14,730 bases of DNA from CAJBVG01 sp044376465 (GTDB lineage: Bacteria > Bacteroidota > Bacteroidia > Sphingobacteriales > Sphingobacteriaceae): contig JBILKW010000042.1 in assembly GCA_044376465.1 (NCBI GenBank), positions 1 through 14,730 on the forward strand, written 5' to 3'. Under the pieces are notes generated by a model. It searched no databases, was not told the origin of the DNA, and was given only the letters and a program-made list of their open reading frames with translations. How positions within the stretch are numbered: position 1 is the first letter of the stretch; the number at the start of each line of letters is the position of its first letter. This document shows, piece by piece, positions 1-7,230 of the stretch. A program made the translations under genes and the position numbers.

Positions 1-3
1 ACT

Positions 4-51
4 AACGAATTAGCGAACTAACGAATTTGCGAATTAACGAATAGGCGAAAT
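4..51. repeat. 8-bp tandem array (6 units, degenerate)
   Basis: Six consecutive octamers share the pattern NRCGAANN: AACGAATT, AGCGAACT, AACGAATT, TGCGAATT, AACGAATA and GGCGAAAT. Odd and even units differ consistently (AACGAA versus NGCGAA), so the higher-order unit is 16 bp in three copies (4-19, 20-35, 36-51). It may continue upstream of the window. It lies just ahead of the RNA methyltransferase gene. No function can be assigned. Confidence 0.85.
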
Positions 52-75
52 TTACACAAATGTAGTTTATAGGGC

Positions 76-101
76 ATTCACAATTTACAATTCACAATTC
101 A
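76..101. repeat. 7-bp tandem array abutting the start codon
   Basis: Three heptads (ATTCACA, ATTTACA, ATTCACA) are followed by a partial unit ATTC-A whose last A is the first base of the ATG at 101. The array therefore fills the whole ribosome-binding region of the downstream methyltransferase gene, and a change in copy number would alter its leader directly. No Shine-Dalgarno sequence is present, which is normal for Bacteroidota. Confidence 0.8.
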
Positions 102-619
102 TGAAAAAACTCTCAATGGACGAGCTCAACAGACTTAGTCCAGAAGAATTTAAGCAAGCTAAAAAAGCTCCGATTGTAGTAGTGCTCGATAATGTGAGAA
201 GCATGCACAACGTAGGTTCTATTTTTAGAACTTCGGATGCATTCGCCATAGAGAAATTATTTTTATGCGGCATTACCGCTCGTCCGCCGCACCGCGACAT
301 TGAAAAGGCTGCACTCGGTGCAACCGAAAGTGTGGATTGGGAATATGCAGAAAATACCTTAGCATTAATTACAAAACTAAAATCGGAGGGATACACCATC
401 CTTAGTATTGAGCAAGCAGAACATAGCATCTCCCTCGAAAATTATAAAGTTTCTGCCACTGAAAAATATGCCATTATTTTTGGCAACGAAGTAGAAGGCG
501 TAGCTCAAGAAGTCATCAGCACTAGTAACGCATGCATTGAAATTCCACAATTCGGTACCAAGCATTCGTTTAATGTTAGTGTTACGGCAGCGATAGTGCT
601 CTGGCAGTTAAGACTATAA
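101..619 (+). CDS. SpoU/TrmH-family RNA 2'-O-methyltransferase
   Basis: This 172-residue protein is an S-adenosylmethionine-dependent ribose 2'-O-methyltransferase of the SPOUT (trefoil-knot) class, the usual length for the short Bacteroidota members. All three SpoU motifs are visible. Motif 1 is NVGSIFRT at about residues 37-44, with the conserved Asn37 and Arg43. Motif 2 is IIFGNEVEGV at 125-134. Motif 3 is IPQFGTKHSFNVSV at 148-161. The short N-terminal helix (1-22) is not an extended RNA-binding domain of the kind found in larger TrmH or RlmB proteins. The substrate cannot be read from sequence: tRNA position 18 (TrmH-like) and the wobble base (TrmL-like) are both possible. The ATG at 101 fits the family start. 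It appears to be a single-gene unit between repeat-rich intergenic stretches. Confidence 0.93.
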   Translation: MKKLSMDELNRLSPEEFKQAKKAPIVVVLDNVRSMHNVGSIFRTSDAFAIEKLFLCGITARPPHRDIEKAALGATESVDWEYAENTLALITKLKSEGYTILSIEQAEHSISLENYKVSATEKYAIIFGNEVEGVAQEVISTSNACIEIPQFGTKHSFNVSVTAAIVLWQLRL

Positions 620-626
620 GACTTTA

Positions 627-642
627 CGACCATCCGACCATG
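627..642. repeat. 8-bp direct duplication
   Basis: CGACCATC is followed directly by CGACCATG, a two-unit octamer repeat just after the methyltransferase stop codon. It is short and could be chance, but it belongs to a cluster of four 7/8-bp arrays in the first 810 bases. Confidence 0.55.
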
Positions 643-724
643 CAAAGTAGATTTTTATTTAAGAGATAATGCATTGCAATTTTTCTATTGAAAATCTTCA
701 AATTTTTATAATAGTTTAATTCGT

Positions 725-801
725 TTAGTCATTAGTCGTTAATATTTAATATTTAGTATTTAGTATTTAGTATTTAGTATTTAGTATTTGGTATTTAGTA
801 T
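725..801. repeat. 7-bp tandem array (11 units) upstream of mutS
   Basis: Eleven heptads run in perfect 7-bp phase with no indel: TTAGTCA, TTAGTCG, TTAATAT twice, TTAGTAT five times, TTGGTAT, TTAGTAT. The middle is homogeneous and the ends are diverged, as expected for slippage or unequal exchange acting mainly on the centre. The array ends 35 bp before the mutS GTG codon. The TTGGTAT variant unit creates the only TTTG in the array (787-790), which may be the -33 element of the mutS promoter. Confidence 0.92.
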
Positions 802-815
802 TTTCCATATCTTAG
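787..815 (+). promoter_or_regulatory. Candidate mutS promoter overlapping the heptad array
   Basis: TTTG at 787-790 and TATCTTAG at 808-815 resemble the Bacteroidota -33 TTTG and -7 TAnnTTTG elements. The -7 element has one mismatch among its six defined bases. The 17-nt gap is shorter than the 20 nt seen at the strong promoter before the last gene of the window. Transcription would begin near 819-822, leaving a leader of about 15 nt before the GTG at 837. The call is tentative. Confidence 0.3.
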
Positions 816-836
816 TGCCATCTATATTATTAAACG

Positions 837-3461
837 GTGGCAAAAACAACAGAAACAAAGGAAACGCCTTTGATGAAACAATATAACCAGATTAAAGCAA
901 AATATCCTGGTGCATTATTGTTGTTTAGAGTGGGCGATTTTTACGAAACATTTGGTGAGGATGCCATTACAGCATCCACAATATTAGGCATAGTTTTAAC
1001 AAAGCGAGCAAATGGCTCGGCATCACATATTGAGTTGGCGGGTTTTCCGCATCACTCCTTAGATTCTTATTTGCCAAAATTGGTAAGAGCAGGCCAACGT
1101 GTAGCCATCTGCGACCAGCTCGAAGACCCTAAAACAACCAAGACAATTGTTAAGCGTGGAGTAACCGAAATGGTTACACCAGGTATTTCTTACAATGACA
1201 ACATCCTTCAACACAAAGCCAACAATTATTTAGCAGCCATACATTATGCTGATAAAGATGAACTCGGTGTAGCCTTGTTAGACATTTCAACTGGCGAGTT
1301 TTTAGTAGCCGAAGGAAACTCAGCCTACATCGATAAATTGTTTCAAAGTTTCCGCCCCGCAGAAATTCTTTGCACCCGCGGCAGAGCTAAACATTTTATT
1401 AGTCAGTTTTCCGAAAACTATTACCACTACGCATTAGAGGATTGGATTTTTGCGTACGATTATGCATACGAAACACTTACGAAACATTTCTCTACACTTA
1501 GCTTAAAAGGCTATGGCATAGAAGGCCTAAACAATGCCATTATTGCTGCCGGTGCTTGCTTGCATTATGTGTATGATACACAACATCATGATATAAAACA
1601 CATAAATGCAATTGCACGTATTGAAGAAGAACAATACATGTGGTTGGACAAATTTACACTGCGAAATTTAGAATTGGTGCATTCTGTACACGAGCAAGCA
1701 ACCACCTTGTTTGATGTATTAGACTATACGCATTCGCCAATGGGAGCAAGGCTTTTACGCAAATGGATACTTTTGCCTTTAAAAGAAAAAGCACTCATTT
1801 TAGAACGCCAACACCTTGTAAAAGTGTTCATTGAAAACACAAATTATTTTTATTTACTCGAAGAACAATTAAAAAATATTGGCGACCTAGAACGGTTAAT
1901 TTCTAAAGTAGCTTTGCAAAAAGTAAACCCTCGAGAAATTGTACAACTCTCTAGAGCCTTAAAAGCTATTTTAAAAATTAAAGAAGATGCGGCTAACGTC
2001 AACGATGCTGCTTTAACAGCCATAATAGATCGTATAAATCCATGTTTAAGTTTAATTGATAAAATAGATTCAACGTTGAAAGCAGATCCACCTGTGTTAT
2101 TGCAAAAAGGAAATGTAATAGCTGAGGGTGTGGATGAAGAATTAGATAGCCTTCGTAAAATTGCTTTTCACGGAAAAGATTATTTACTCGATATACAAAA
2201 AAGAGAGAGCGAACGTACTGGAATTACTTCTTTAAAAGTTTCTTTTAACAATGTGTTCGGATATTATTTAGAAGTAACACATGCACACAAAGACAAGGTT
2301 CCAACAGAGTGGATACGTAAGCAAACCCTAGTAAATGCTGAGCGTTACATTACTCCAGAGTTAAAAGAGTACGAAGAAAAAATACTAGGTGCCGAAGAAA
2401 AAATTAATATAATAGAAGCCAAATTGTATCATGATTTGGTGCTGAGCATAAGCGAATACATAAAACCGATACAAGTAAATGCGTACGTAGTTGCACAATT
2501 AGATGTGCTCTCATCGTTTGCATTTGTTTCGTCGAGGAACGAATACAGCATGCCCGAAATTGCAGAAGAAACGGTACTTAATATACATGCTGGTAGACAT
2601 CCAATAATTGAACAACGTTTACCAGTTGGAGATAGCTTTATTCCGAACGATGTTTTTTTAAATCAAGAAGAGCAACAAATCATAATAATTACAGGCCCCA
2701 ATATGTCTGGTAAATCGGCTATTTTAAGGCAAACAGCACTTATCGTAATTATGGCTCAAATGGGTTGTTATGTACCCGCTAAATCCGCTAAAATTGGCAT
2801 TGTAGATAAGCTCTTTACACGAGTAGGAGCAAGCGATAACCAATCGACTGGCGAATCTACCTTTATGGTGGAAATGAACGAAACTGCTAGCATTTTAAAT
2901 AATTTATCAGATAAAAGTTTAGTGTTGTTAGATGAAATTGGAAGGGGCACGAGTACCTATGATGGAATTTCTATTGCATGGGCAATTGCAGAATTTATAC
3001 ACGATCATGCTAAGGCGAGAGCACGAACATTATTTGCTACACATTACCACGAACTCAATGAAATGGCTACACAAATGCCTCGCATCAAAAACTACAACGT
3101 ATCTATAAAAGAACTCGACAATAAAATTATCTTCCTCAGAAAACTGGTGCCAGGTGGCAGTGAACATAGCTTCGGTATACACGTTGCAAAAATGGCTGGC
3201 ATGCCTAATTTTATTATTAAAAGAGGAAACGAAATTCTACATCAATTAGAAAAACAACGTTCCGACGAACCAAGTGCTAAAGGTTTACACAAGAAAAAAA
3301 GCAAAGCACAATCATCAGAATTTCAATTAAACATGTTCAGTATAGACGATCCTATTTTAATTAAAATTAGAGACAGTATAAAAGACTTAAACGTGAATGA
3401 ACTTACACCTGTAGAGGCATTAATGAAATTAGACGATATACAACGTTTATTGAAATCTTAG
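837..3461 (+). CDS. mutS: DNA mismatch repair protein MutS
   Basis: MutS recognises mispairs and small loops and then, as an ATP-dependent sliding clamp, recruits MutL. The 874 residues match the family's usual length. The mismatch-reading motif GDFYE is at 33-37, with wedge Phe35 and Glu37. The connector, core and clamp domains follow. The ATPase carries Walker A GPNMSGKS at 620-627, STGESTFMVEMNE at 670-682, Walker B and signature DEIGRGTST at 699-707, and the H-loop ATHYHEL with His736. Near the C-terminus QLNMF (830-834) fits a beta-clamp-binding motif, followed by the LTPVEAL multimerisation segment. The GTG at 837 is preferred to the ATG at 873 because the conserved TPLMKQY segment starts before that Met, and a stop codon lies in frame at 831. 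The next gene starts on the base after this stop codon, so the two are probably co-translated. Confidence 0.98.
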   Translation: MAKTTETKETPLMKQYNQIKAKYPGALLLFRVGDFYETFGEDAITASTILGIVLTKRANGSASHIELAGFPHHSLDSYLPKLVRAGQRVAICDQLEDPKTTKTIVKRGVTEMVTPGISYNDNILQHKANNYLAAIHYADKDELGVALLDISTGEFLVAEGNSAYIDKLFQSFRPAEILCTRGRAKHFISQFSENYYHYALEDWIFAYDYAYETLTKHFSTLSLKGYGIEGLNNAIIAAGACLHYVYDTQHHDIKHINAIARIEEEQYMWLDKFTLRNLELVHSVHEQATTLFDVLDYTHSPMGARLLRKWILLPLKEKALILERQHLVKVFIENTNYFYLLEEQLKNIGDLERLISKVALQKVNPREIVQLSRALKAILKIKEDAANVNDAALTAIIDRINPCLSLIDKIDSTLKADPPVLLQKGNVIAEGVDEELDSLRKIAFHGKDYLLDIQKRESERTGITSLKVSFNNVFGYYLEVTHAHKDKVPTEWIRKQTLVNAERYITPELKEYEEKILGAEEKINIIEAKLYHDLVLSISEYIKPIQVNAYVVAQLDVLSSFAFVSSRNEYSMPEIAEETVLNIHAGRHPIIEQRLPVGDSFIPNDVFLNQEEQQIIIITGPNMSGKSAILRQTALIVIMAQMGCYVPAKSAKIGIVDKLFTRVGASDNQSTGESTFMVEMNETASILNNLSDKSLVLLDEIGRGTSTYDGISIAWAIAEFIHDHAKARARTLFATHYHELNEMATQMPRIKNYNVSIKELDNKIIFLRKLVPGGSEHSFGIHVAKMAGMPNFIIKRGNEILHQLEKQRSDEPSAKGLHKKKSKAQSSEFQLNMFSIDDPILIKIRDSIKDLNVNELTPVEALMKLDDIQRLLKS

Positions 3462-4217
3462 ATGAAAAAATTTAGAACATCACTGCTACAATTTCTATCT
3501 TTATTTGACGATTGGGAGTTGATTCAAAATGTTCCGCAACAAAGCGTATTCGATTTTTATTACTCGCCCAAACATAAGTTATACATACACTTGGTAGAGT
3601 TGGATAAACGCTTAAAAATTTGTACTCCTGATTTTTTTCAACAGATAAGTTTACATTGCTACCATCATAAAATAAAATTAATACAGCTCCGAGAAGAGCA
3701 ATGGTTAGAGAAGCGAGAATTTATAGAACATCGCCTGCAGGCTATTTTAGAAACCAATAAAAAAATACATGCAAGGCAATGCAAAACTAAACGCATTGAA
3801 AAAAAAGAATACGATTTATTTTTGAACCAGCATCATTTATTACAAACTGCCAGTACCCGTTATAAATATGGTTTGTACAAAGGGGAGGAACTTTTGGCTG
3901 TAATGGGCATTAGTGCAGGTAGGTGGATGACCAAAGAAGGGGATTTAAGAAAATCTTACGAAATAATACGCTTTGCTACCAAAACAAATTGTACGGTGGT
4001 GGGAGGGTTCTCTAAATTATTAATTTACATAGAACAAGATTTACAAGTGCAAGAATGGATGACGTATTATGATTTGGATTGGGTACAAAGTAATGTTTAC
4101 AGCCGTTTAGGATTTGAACTAAAACAAATTACGAAACCCGAAACTAAAATGATACCGAATACTGATAAAACTACTTATACTTCTGGAAATTTAAAATTTA
4201 TTAAACGTGTTTCATAA
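3462..4217 (+). CDS. Vsr-like (degenerate) plus Mom/GNAT-like two-domain protein
   Basis: This 251-residue protein has no settled name. Residues about 135-226 resemble the Mom/GNAT-like acyltransferase-fold module common at the C-terminus of phage endonuclease-like proteins. The shared points are GLYKGEELLAVM, YEIIRFATK (166-174), VVGGFSKLL (179-187), a Tyr-Asp-x-x-Trp stretch at 203-207 and YSRLGFEL (213-220). Residues about 25-100 sit where those proteins carry a Vsr/homing-type nuclease domain. DFYYSP with Asp31 and IKLIQLREEQWLEKREFI (71-88) align with it, but the expected acidic and His residues (the IE and WHSE positions) read IH and LD, so catalysis is probably lost. The link HARQCKTKRI is also typical. 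The ATG directly follows the mutS stop, and the end overlaps the MiaA-family gene. The role is unknown; DNA binding or DNA modification linked to repair is a guess. Confidence 0.75.
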   Translation: MKKFRTSLLQFLSLFDDWELIQNVPQQSVFDFYYSPKHKLYIHLVELDKRLKICTPDFFQQISLHCYHHKIKLIQLREEQWLEKREFIEHRLQAILETNKKIHARQCKTKRIEKKEYDLFLNQHHLLQTASTRYKYGLYKGEELLAVMGISAGRWMTKEGDLRKSYEIIRFATKTNCTVVGGFSKLLIYIEQDLQVQEWMTYYDLDWVQSNVYSRLGFELKQITKPETKMIPNTDKTTYTSGNLKFIKRVS

Positions 4218-5073
4218 ACCCAATGCAATTATCGGAATTTTAGGAGCCACAGCTTCTGGTAAAACTAGGTATGCAGTACGTTTGGCGAAAGAATTAAATG
4301 CAGAAATTATAAGCATGGATTCTCGTCAAGTATACAAAGAATTGAACCTTGGGGTGGGTAAAGATTTAGAGGAGTATGATGGTATAGGGCATCATTTAAT
4401 TGATATTGTTAGCTTACACGATCAATACCATATTCATCAATTTAAACAAGATTTCCATAAAGCGTATGTTGACATAACAAGTAGGGGCAAGCGAGTAATT
4501 GCTTGCGGAGGTACAGGTTTGTATTTTGATGTTTTAGTAAATAATAGGATTTATACACAAGTACCGGTAAATGAAATACTAAGAGAAGAGTTGTTAGAAA
4601 TACCCAAAACAGAACTCATTCAAATAATTCTTAAAGAAAATATTGATAACATTTCATTCGATACGAGCACTCATAAAAGATGCATAAGAGCCATCGAAAT
4701 TATGAGGTATTTAAAAGAACATAAATTAAACGAACATATTGATTTTACCTATGAGTGGGATTTGTATGCGCTAACATTAAGTGCAGCGGAACGTAAAAAC
4801 AACATCAATAAACGTTTACATAAAAGGATAGAGCAAGGATTGTTTGAAGAAGTGGAGAATCTCTTAAAAAATGGTTTTTCAGAAGATCGATTAATTTATT
4901 TAGGCTTGGAGTATAAATTTATTACCGAGTATTTTAGAGGAATGTATTCAAAAGAAGAATGTATTCAAAAATTAGCCATTGCCATTCATCAGTTTTCCAA
5001 GCGACAGCTTACTTTTTTTCGTAAGATTGAGAAAGATGGACACTTTATAAATTGGATTGAAACACATTCTTAG
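4207..5073 (+). CDS. miaA: MiaA-family tRNA dimethylallyltransferase, divergent type
   Basis: MiaA transfers a dimethylallyl group to N6 of tRNA adenosine 37 beside the anticodon. The Walker-type loop GATASGKT is at 13-20, DSRQVY at 38-43, HHLIDI at 62-67, GGTGLY at 101-106, the RAIEI helix at 161-165 and SKRQLTFFR at 264-272. It departs from classical MiaA: VGKD replaces TAKP after the DSRQVY strand, EYKF (235-238) replaces the usual GYKE, and the tRNA-gripping insertion is short (288 residues in all). These traits match a second MiaA-like subfamily I know from Bacteroidota, so a classical miaA may exist elsewhere in the genome. The GTG at 4207 is the only possible start, because a TAA lies in frame at 4192 and the next Met is residue 37. 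The 11-bp overlap with the preceding gene implies translational coupling. Confidence 0.88.
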   Translation: MFHKPNAIIGILGATASGKTRYAVRLAKELNAEIISMDSRQVYKELNLGVGKDLEEYDGIGHHLIDIVSLHDQYHIHQFKQDFHKAYVDITSRGKRVIACGGTGLYFDVLVNNRIYTQVPVNEILREELLEIPKTELIQIILKENIDNISFDTSTHKRCIRAIEIMRYLKEHKLNEHIDFTYEWDLYALTLSAAERKNNINKRLHKRIEQGLFEEVENLLKNGFSEDRLIYLGLEYKFITEYFRGMYSKEECIQKLAIAIHQFSKRQLTFFRKIEKDGHFINWIETHS

Positions 5074-5228
5074 TATTATTTTGTTCATAAACTTGTGCGA
5101 TAATTTACAAATCTCTCAAAATGAAAAGCGCTCTTTCAAAATTAAGCGTATTAGGTTAAGCACAAAGCTTGCATAATGCTTCAGAACCATATCCCGTACC
5201 TTATTTTGTAAGATGTAAATTGTACAAC
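5074..5228. other. Convergent intergenic stretch, no clear terminator
   Basis: This 155-bp gap lies between the ends of the MiaA-family gene and accD. The only folding elements I see are weak: a near-palindrome GAAAAGCGCTCTTTC (5123-5137) and a loose AAGCA/TGCTT pair around 5158-5181. Neither is followed by a T-run. No small ORF with recognisable content was found. Confidence 0.5.
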
Positions 5229-6071
5229 CTACATTACCATGCTTATAAAGCTCGAAAGCTTCGCTTTCATTTCCTTACGATCAACAATAAAATCTAAGAA
5301 GCCATGCTCTAACACGAATTCGGCAGTTTGAAATCCTTTTGGCAAATCCTTTTTTATGGTTTCTTTAATAACACGCGGACCCGCAAAGCCAATCATGGCG
5401 CCCGGTTCGGCAATAGTAATATCACCCAACATGGCATAAGAGGCCGTTACACCACCAGTTGTGGGGTCGGTACATAAAGAGATATAGGGCAATTTATTTT
5501 GTGCCAACAGGGCTAATTTTGCGGAGGTTTTAGCCATTTGCATCAAAGAGAAGGCTGCCTCCATCATGCGTGCACCACCCGATTTAGAAATAATCATAAA
5601 TGGGTAGCGATGTTTAATGCAATAATCAATACTTCTTGAAATTTTCTCACCCACTACTGATCCCATAGAACCGCCAATAAAATTGAAATCCATGCAGCAA
5701 ATTACAAGATCTTTGCCATTTATTTTTCCATGTGCAGATTTTAGCGCGTCGTTTAATCCTGTTTTTTTAATCGTTTCATTTAAACGATCAGGATATTTTT
5801 TAGTGTCTTCAAATGTTAAGGGGTCGCCAGAAAGTAAATTTGAAAATAATTCTGTATAAACATTGTCGTCAAATAAAATCTGAAAATATTCTTTAGAACC
5901 TATGCGTAAATGATAATTACAATGGCTACATACATATTGATGCGCTTCCAAATCTGGAGCGTACAAAGGTTTTTTGCACGATGGGCATTTGTTCCATAAT
6001 CCTTCCGGAACATCTAATTTCTCGTCGGTACTTGTTAAAATACCTTCATTCTTTCTCTTAAACCAGGCCAT
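5229..6071 (-). CDS. accD: Acetyl-CoA carboxylase carboxyltransferase, beta subunit
   Basis: AccD pairs with AccA to move the carboxyl group from biotin on AccB to acetyl-CoA, giving malonyl-CoA for fatty-acid synthesis in the cytoplasm. The 280 residues open with the four-cysteine zinc ribbon (Cys29, Cys32, Cys48, Cys51). The crotonase-fold core follows, with SKSGGARMMEA at 162-172, TTGGVTASYAMLGD at 204-217 and the IGFAGPRVI segment at 227-235. The length is typical. It lies 36 bp downstream of the aldolase gene on the same strand, with no promoter evident between them, so it is likely transcribed as aldolase-accD. Its own accA is not in the window. Confidence 0.97.
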   Translation of the reverse strand: MAWFKRKNEGILTSTDEKLDVPEGLWNKCPSCKKPLYAPDLEAHQYVCSHCNYHLRIGSKEYFQILFDDNVYTELFSNLLSGDPLTFEDTKKYPDRLNETIKKTGLNDALKSAHGKINGKDLVICCMDFNFIGGSMGSVVGEKISRSIDYCIKHRYPFMIISKSGGARMMEAAFSLMQMAKTSAKLALLAQNKLPYISLCTDPTTGGVTASYAMLGDITIAEPGAMIGFAGPRVIKETIKKDLPKGFQTAEFVLEHGFLDFIVDRKEMKAKLSSFISMVM

Positions 6072-6107
6072 GTTAAAATATTAATAATATAAAGCGTATA
6101 AAATTAC

Positions 6108-7166
6108 TTACGCGATAGTAACTTCTTTTGATAAATAGATATCTTGAACTGCATTTAATAATTCGATCCCTTCATTCATAGGGCGTTGGAATGCTTTTCT
6201 ACCAAGTATTAAACCTTGTCCGCCTGCACGTTTATTAATAACAGCTGTTTTAACGGCATCTGCAAAATCCGATGCACCTTTAGATTCACCTCCAGAATTA
6301 ATTAAACCGATTCTACCTAGGTAGCAGTTTAACACTTGGTATCTACATAAATCAATTGGATTATCTGATGATAATTCTGAATACATTTTAGGATGCGATT
6401 TTGCAAATTTCACATTAGTAAATCCGCCATTGTTTTCAGGTAATTTTTGCTTAATAATATCTGCTTGTATAGTTACACCTAAATGGTTTGCTTGCGAAGT
6501 TAAATCTGCAGCTACATGGTAATCTACACCATCTTTTTTAAATGCATCGTTTCTTGTGTAGCACCATAAAACTGTTGCCATACCTAACTCATGTGCTCTT
6601 TCAAAGGCTTGTGCTACCTCTACAATTTGGCGGTTAGAATTTTCTGAACCAAAGTAAATAGTTGCACCTACAGCACATGCTCCTAAATTCCAAGCCTCTT
6701 CTACAGAACCAAACATTATTTGGTCGTATTTATTAGGGTAAGTCATTAATTCATTATGATTAATTTTTACCATCATCGGAATTTTATGAGCGTATTTTCT
6801 AGATACACTTGCCAATACTCCAAACGTTGTGGCCACCGCATTACATCCGCCTTCAATAGCTAATTCAACAATTTTATCTGGATCGAAGTAAATAGGGTTT
6901 GGCGAAAACGATGAACCTGCTGTATGCTCAATGCCTTGGTCTACAGGTAATATTGATAAATAACCCGTTCCTGATAAACGGCCATGGTTATACATGTTAG
7001 ACAAGCTTCTCAATACCTGTGGATTGCGATTGCTTTGAACAAATGATCGATCAATAAAATCGGAACCAGGTAAATGAATCAGATCTTTGCTAACTGTTTT
7101 AGATGTATGGTTCAATAAAGTTTGGGCATCTGCACCAAGTAATTCCGTTATTTTATCAATTGTCAT
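6108..7166 (-). CDS. fbaB: Class I fructose-bisphosphate aldolase, DhnA/FbaB type
   Basis: The enzyme cleaves or forms fructose 1,6-bisphosphate through a Schiff-base lysine in glycolysis or gluconeogenesis. The 352-residue protein has the DhnA-type TIM barrel: SILPVDQGIEH at 71-81, a KINHNEL strand at 134-140, VGATIYFGS at 166-174 and QADIIKQKLPENNGG at 234-248. Lys239 is the expected Schiff-base residue, by comparison with FbaB. Phosphate-binding segments are INSGGESKG (289-297) and GGQGLILGRKAFQRP (315-329). This is the metal-independent archaeal-type class I aldolase, not the class II enzyme. It is the first gene of a two-gene unit with accD. No clear TAnnTTTG promoter was found in the 105 bp upstream. 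Confidence 0.95.
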   Translation of the reverse strand: MTIDKITELLGADAQTLLNHTSKTVSKDLIHLPGSDFIDRSFVQSNRNPQVLRSLSNMYNHGRLSGTGYLSILPVDQGIEHTAGSSFSPNPIYFDPDKIVELAIEGGCNAVATTFGVLASVSRKYAHKIPMMVKINHNELMTYPNKYDQIMFGSVEEAWNLGACAVGATIYFGSENSNRQIVEVAQAFERAHELGMATVLWCYTRNDAFKKDGVDYHVAADLTSQANHLGVTIQADIIKQKLPENNGGFTNVKFAKSHPKMYSELSSDNPIDLCRYQVLNCYLGRIGLINSGGESKGASDFADAVKTAVINKRAGGQGLILGRKAFQRPMNEGIELLNAVQDIYLSKEVTIA

Positions 7167-7230
7167 AGTTTAATAGGATCTTATTTCTGCAATACTAATG
7201 AAAAAACAACTGATTTAAAATAGCTCAAAG

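Noticed and set aside
4..51. CRISPR or DnaA-box/origin cluster
   Set aside because: The units are 8 bp with no spacers, and they do not match the TTATNCACA DnaA-box pattern; this is a simple tandem array.
85..429. Minus-strand open frame opposite the RNA methyltransferase
   Set aside because: Shadow frame: it has no recognisable domain, and the opposite strand carries a complete SpoU methyltransferase.
688..719. TTG (688-690), 21-nt gap, TAGTTTAA (712-719) as the mutS promoter
   Set aside because: The -7 element matches only four of the six defined bases, and the site lies more than 110 bp from the start codon; the candidate at 787-815 is closer and better.
3462..5073. Recent phage insertion downstream of mutS
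   Set aside because: The 251-aa protein resembles phage proteins, but there are no integrase, attachment repeats or other phage genes, and the tight spacing and overlap with neighbours indicate long-standing integration.
5123..5181. Bidirectional terminator between the MiaA-family gene and accD
   Set aside because: The available stems are only about five pairs, AT-rich or interrupted, and lack a following T-run.
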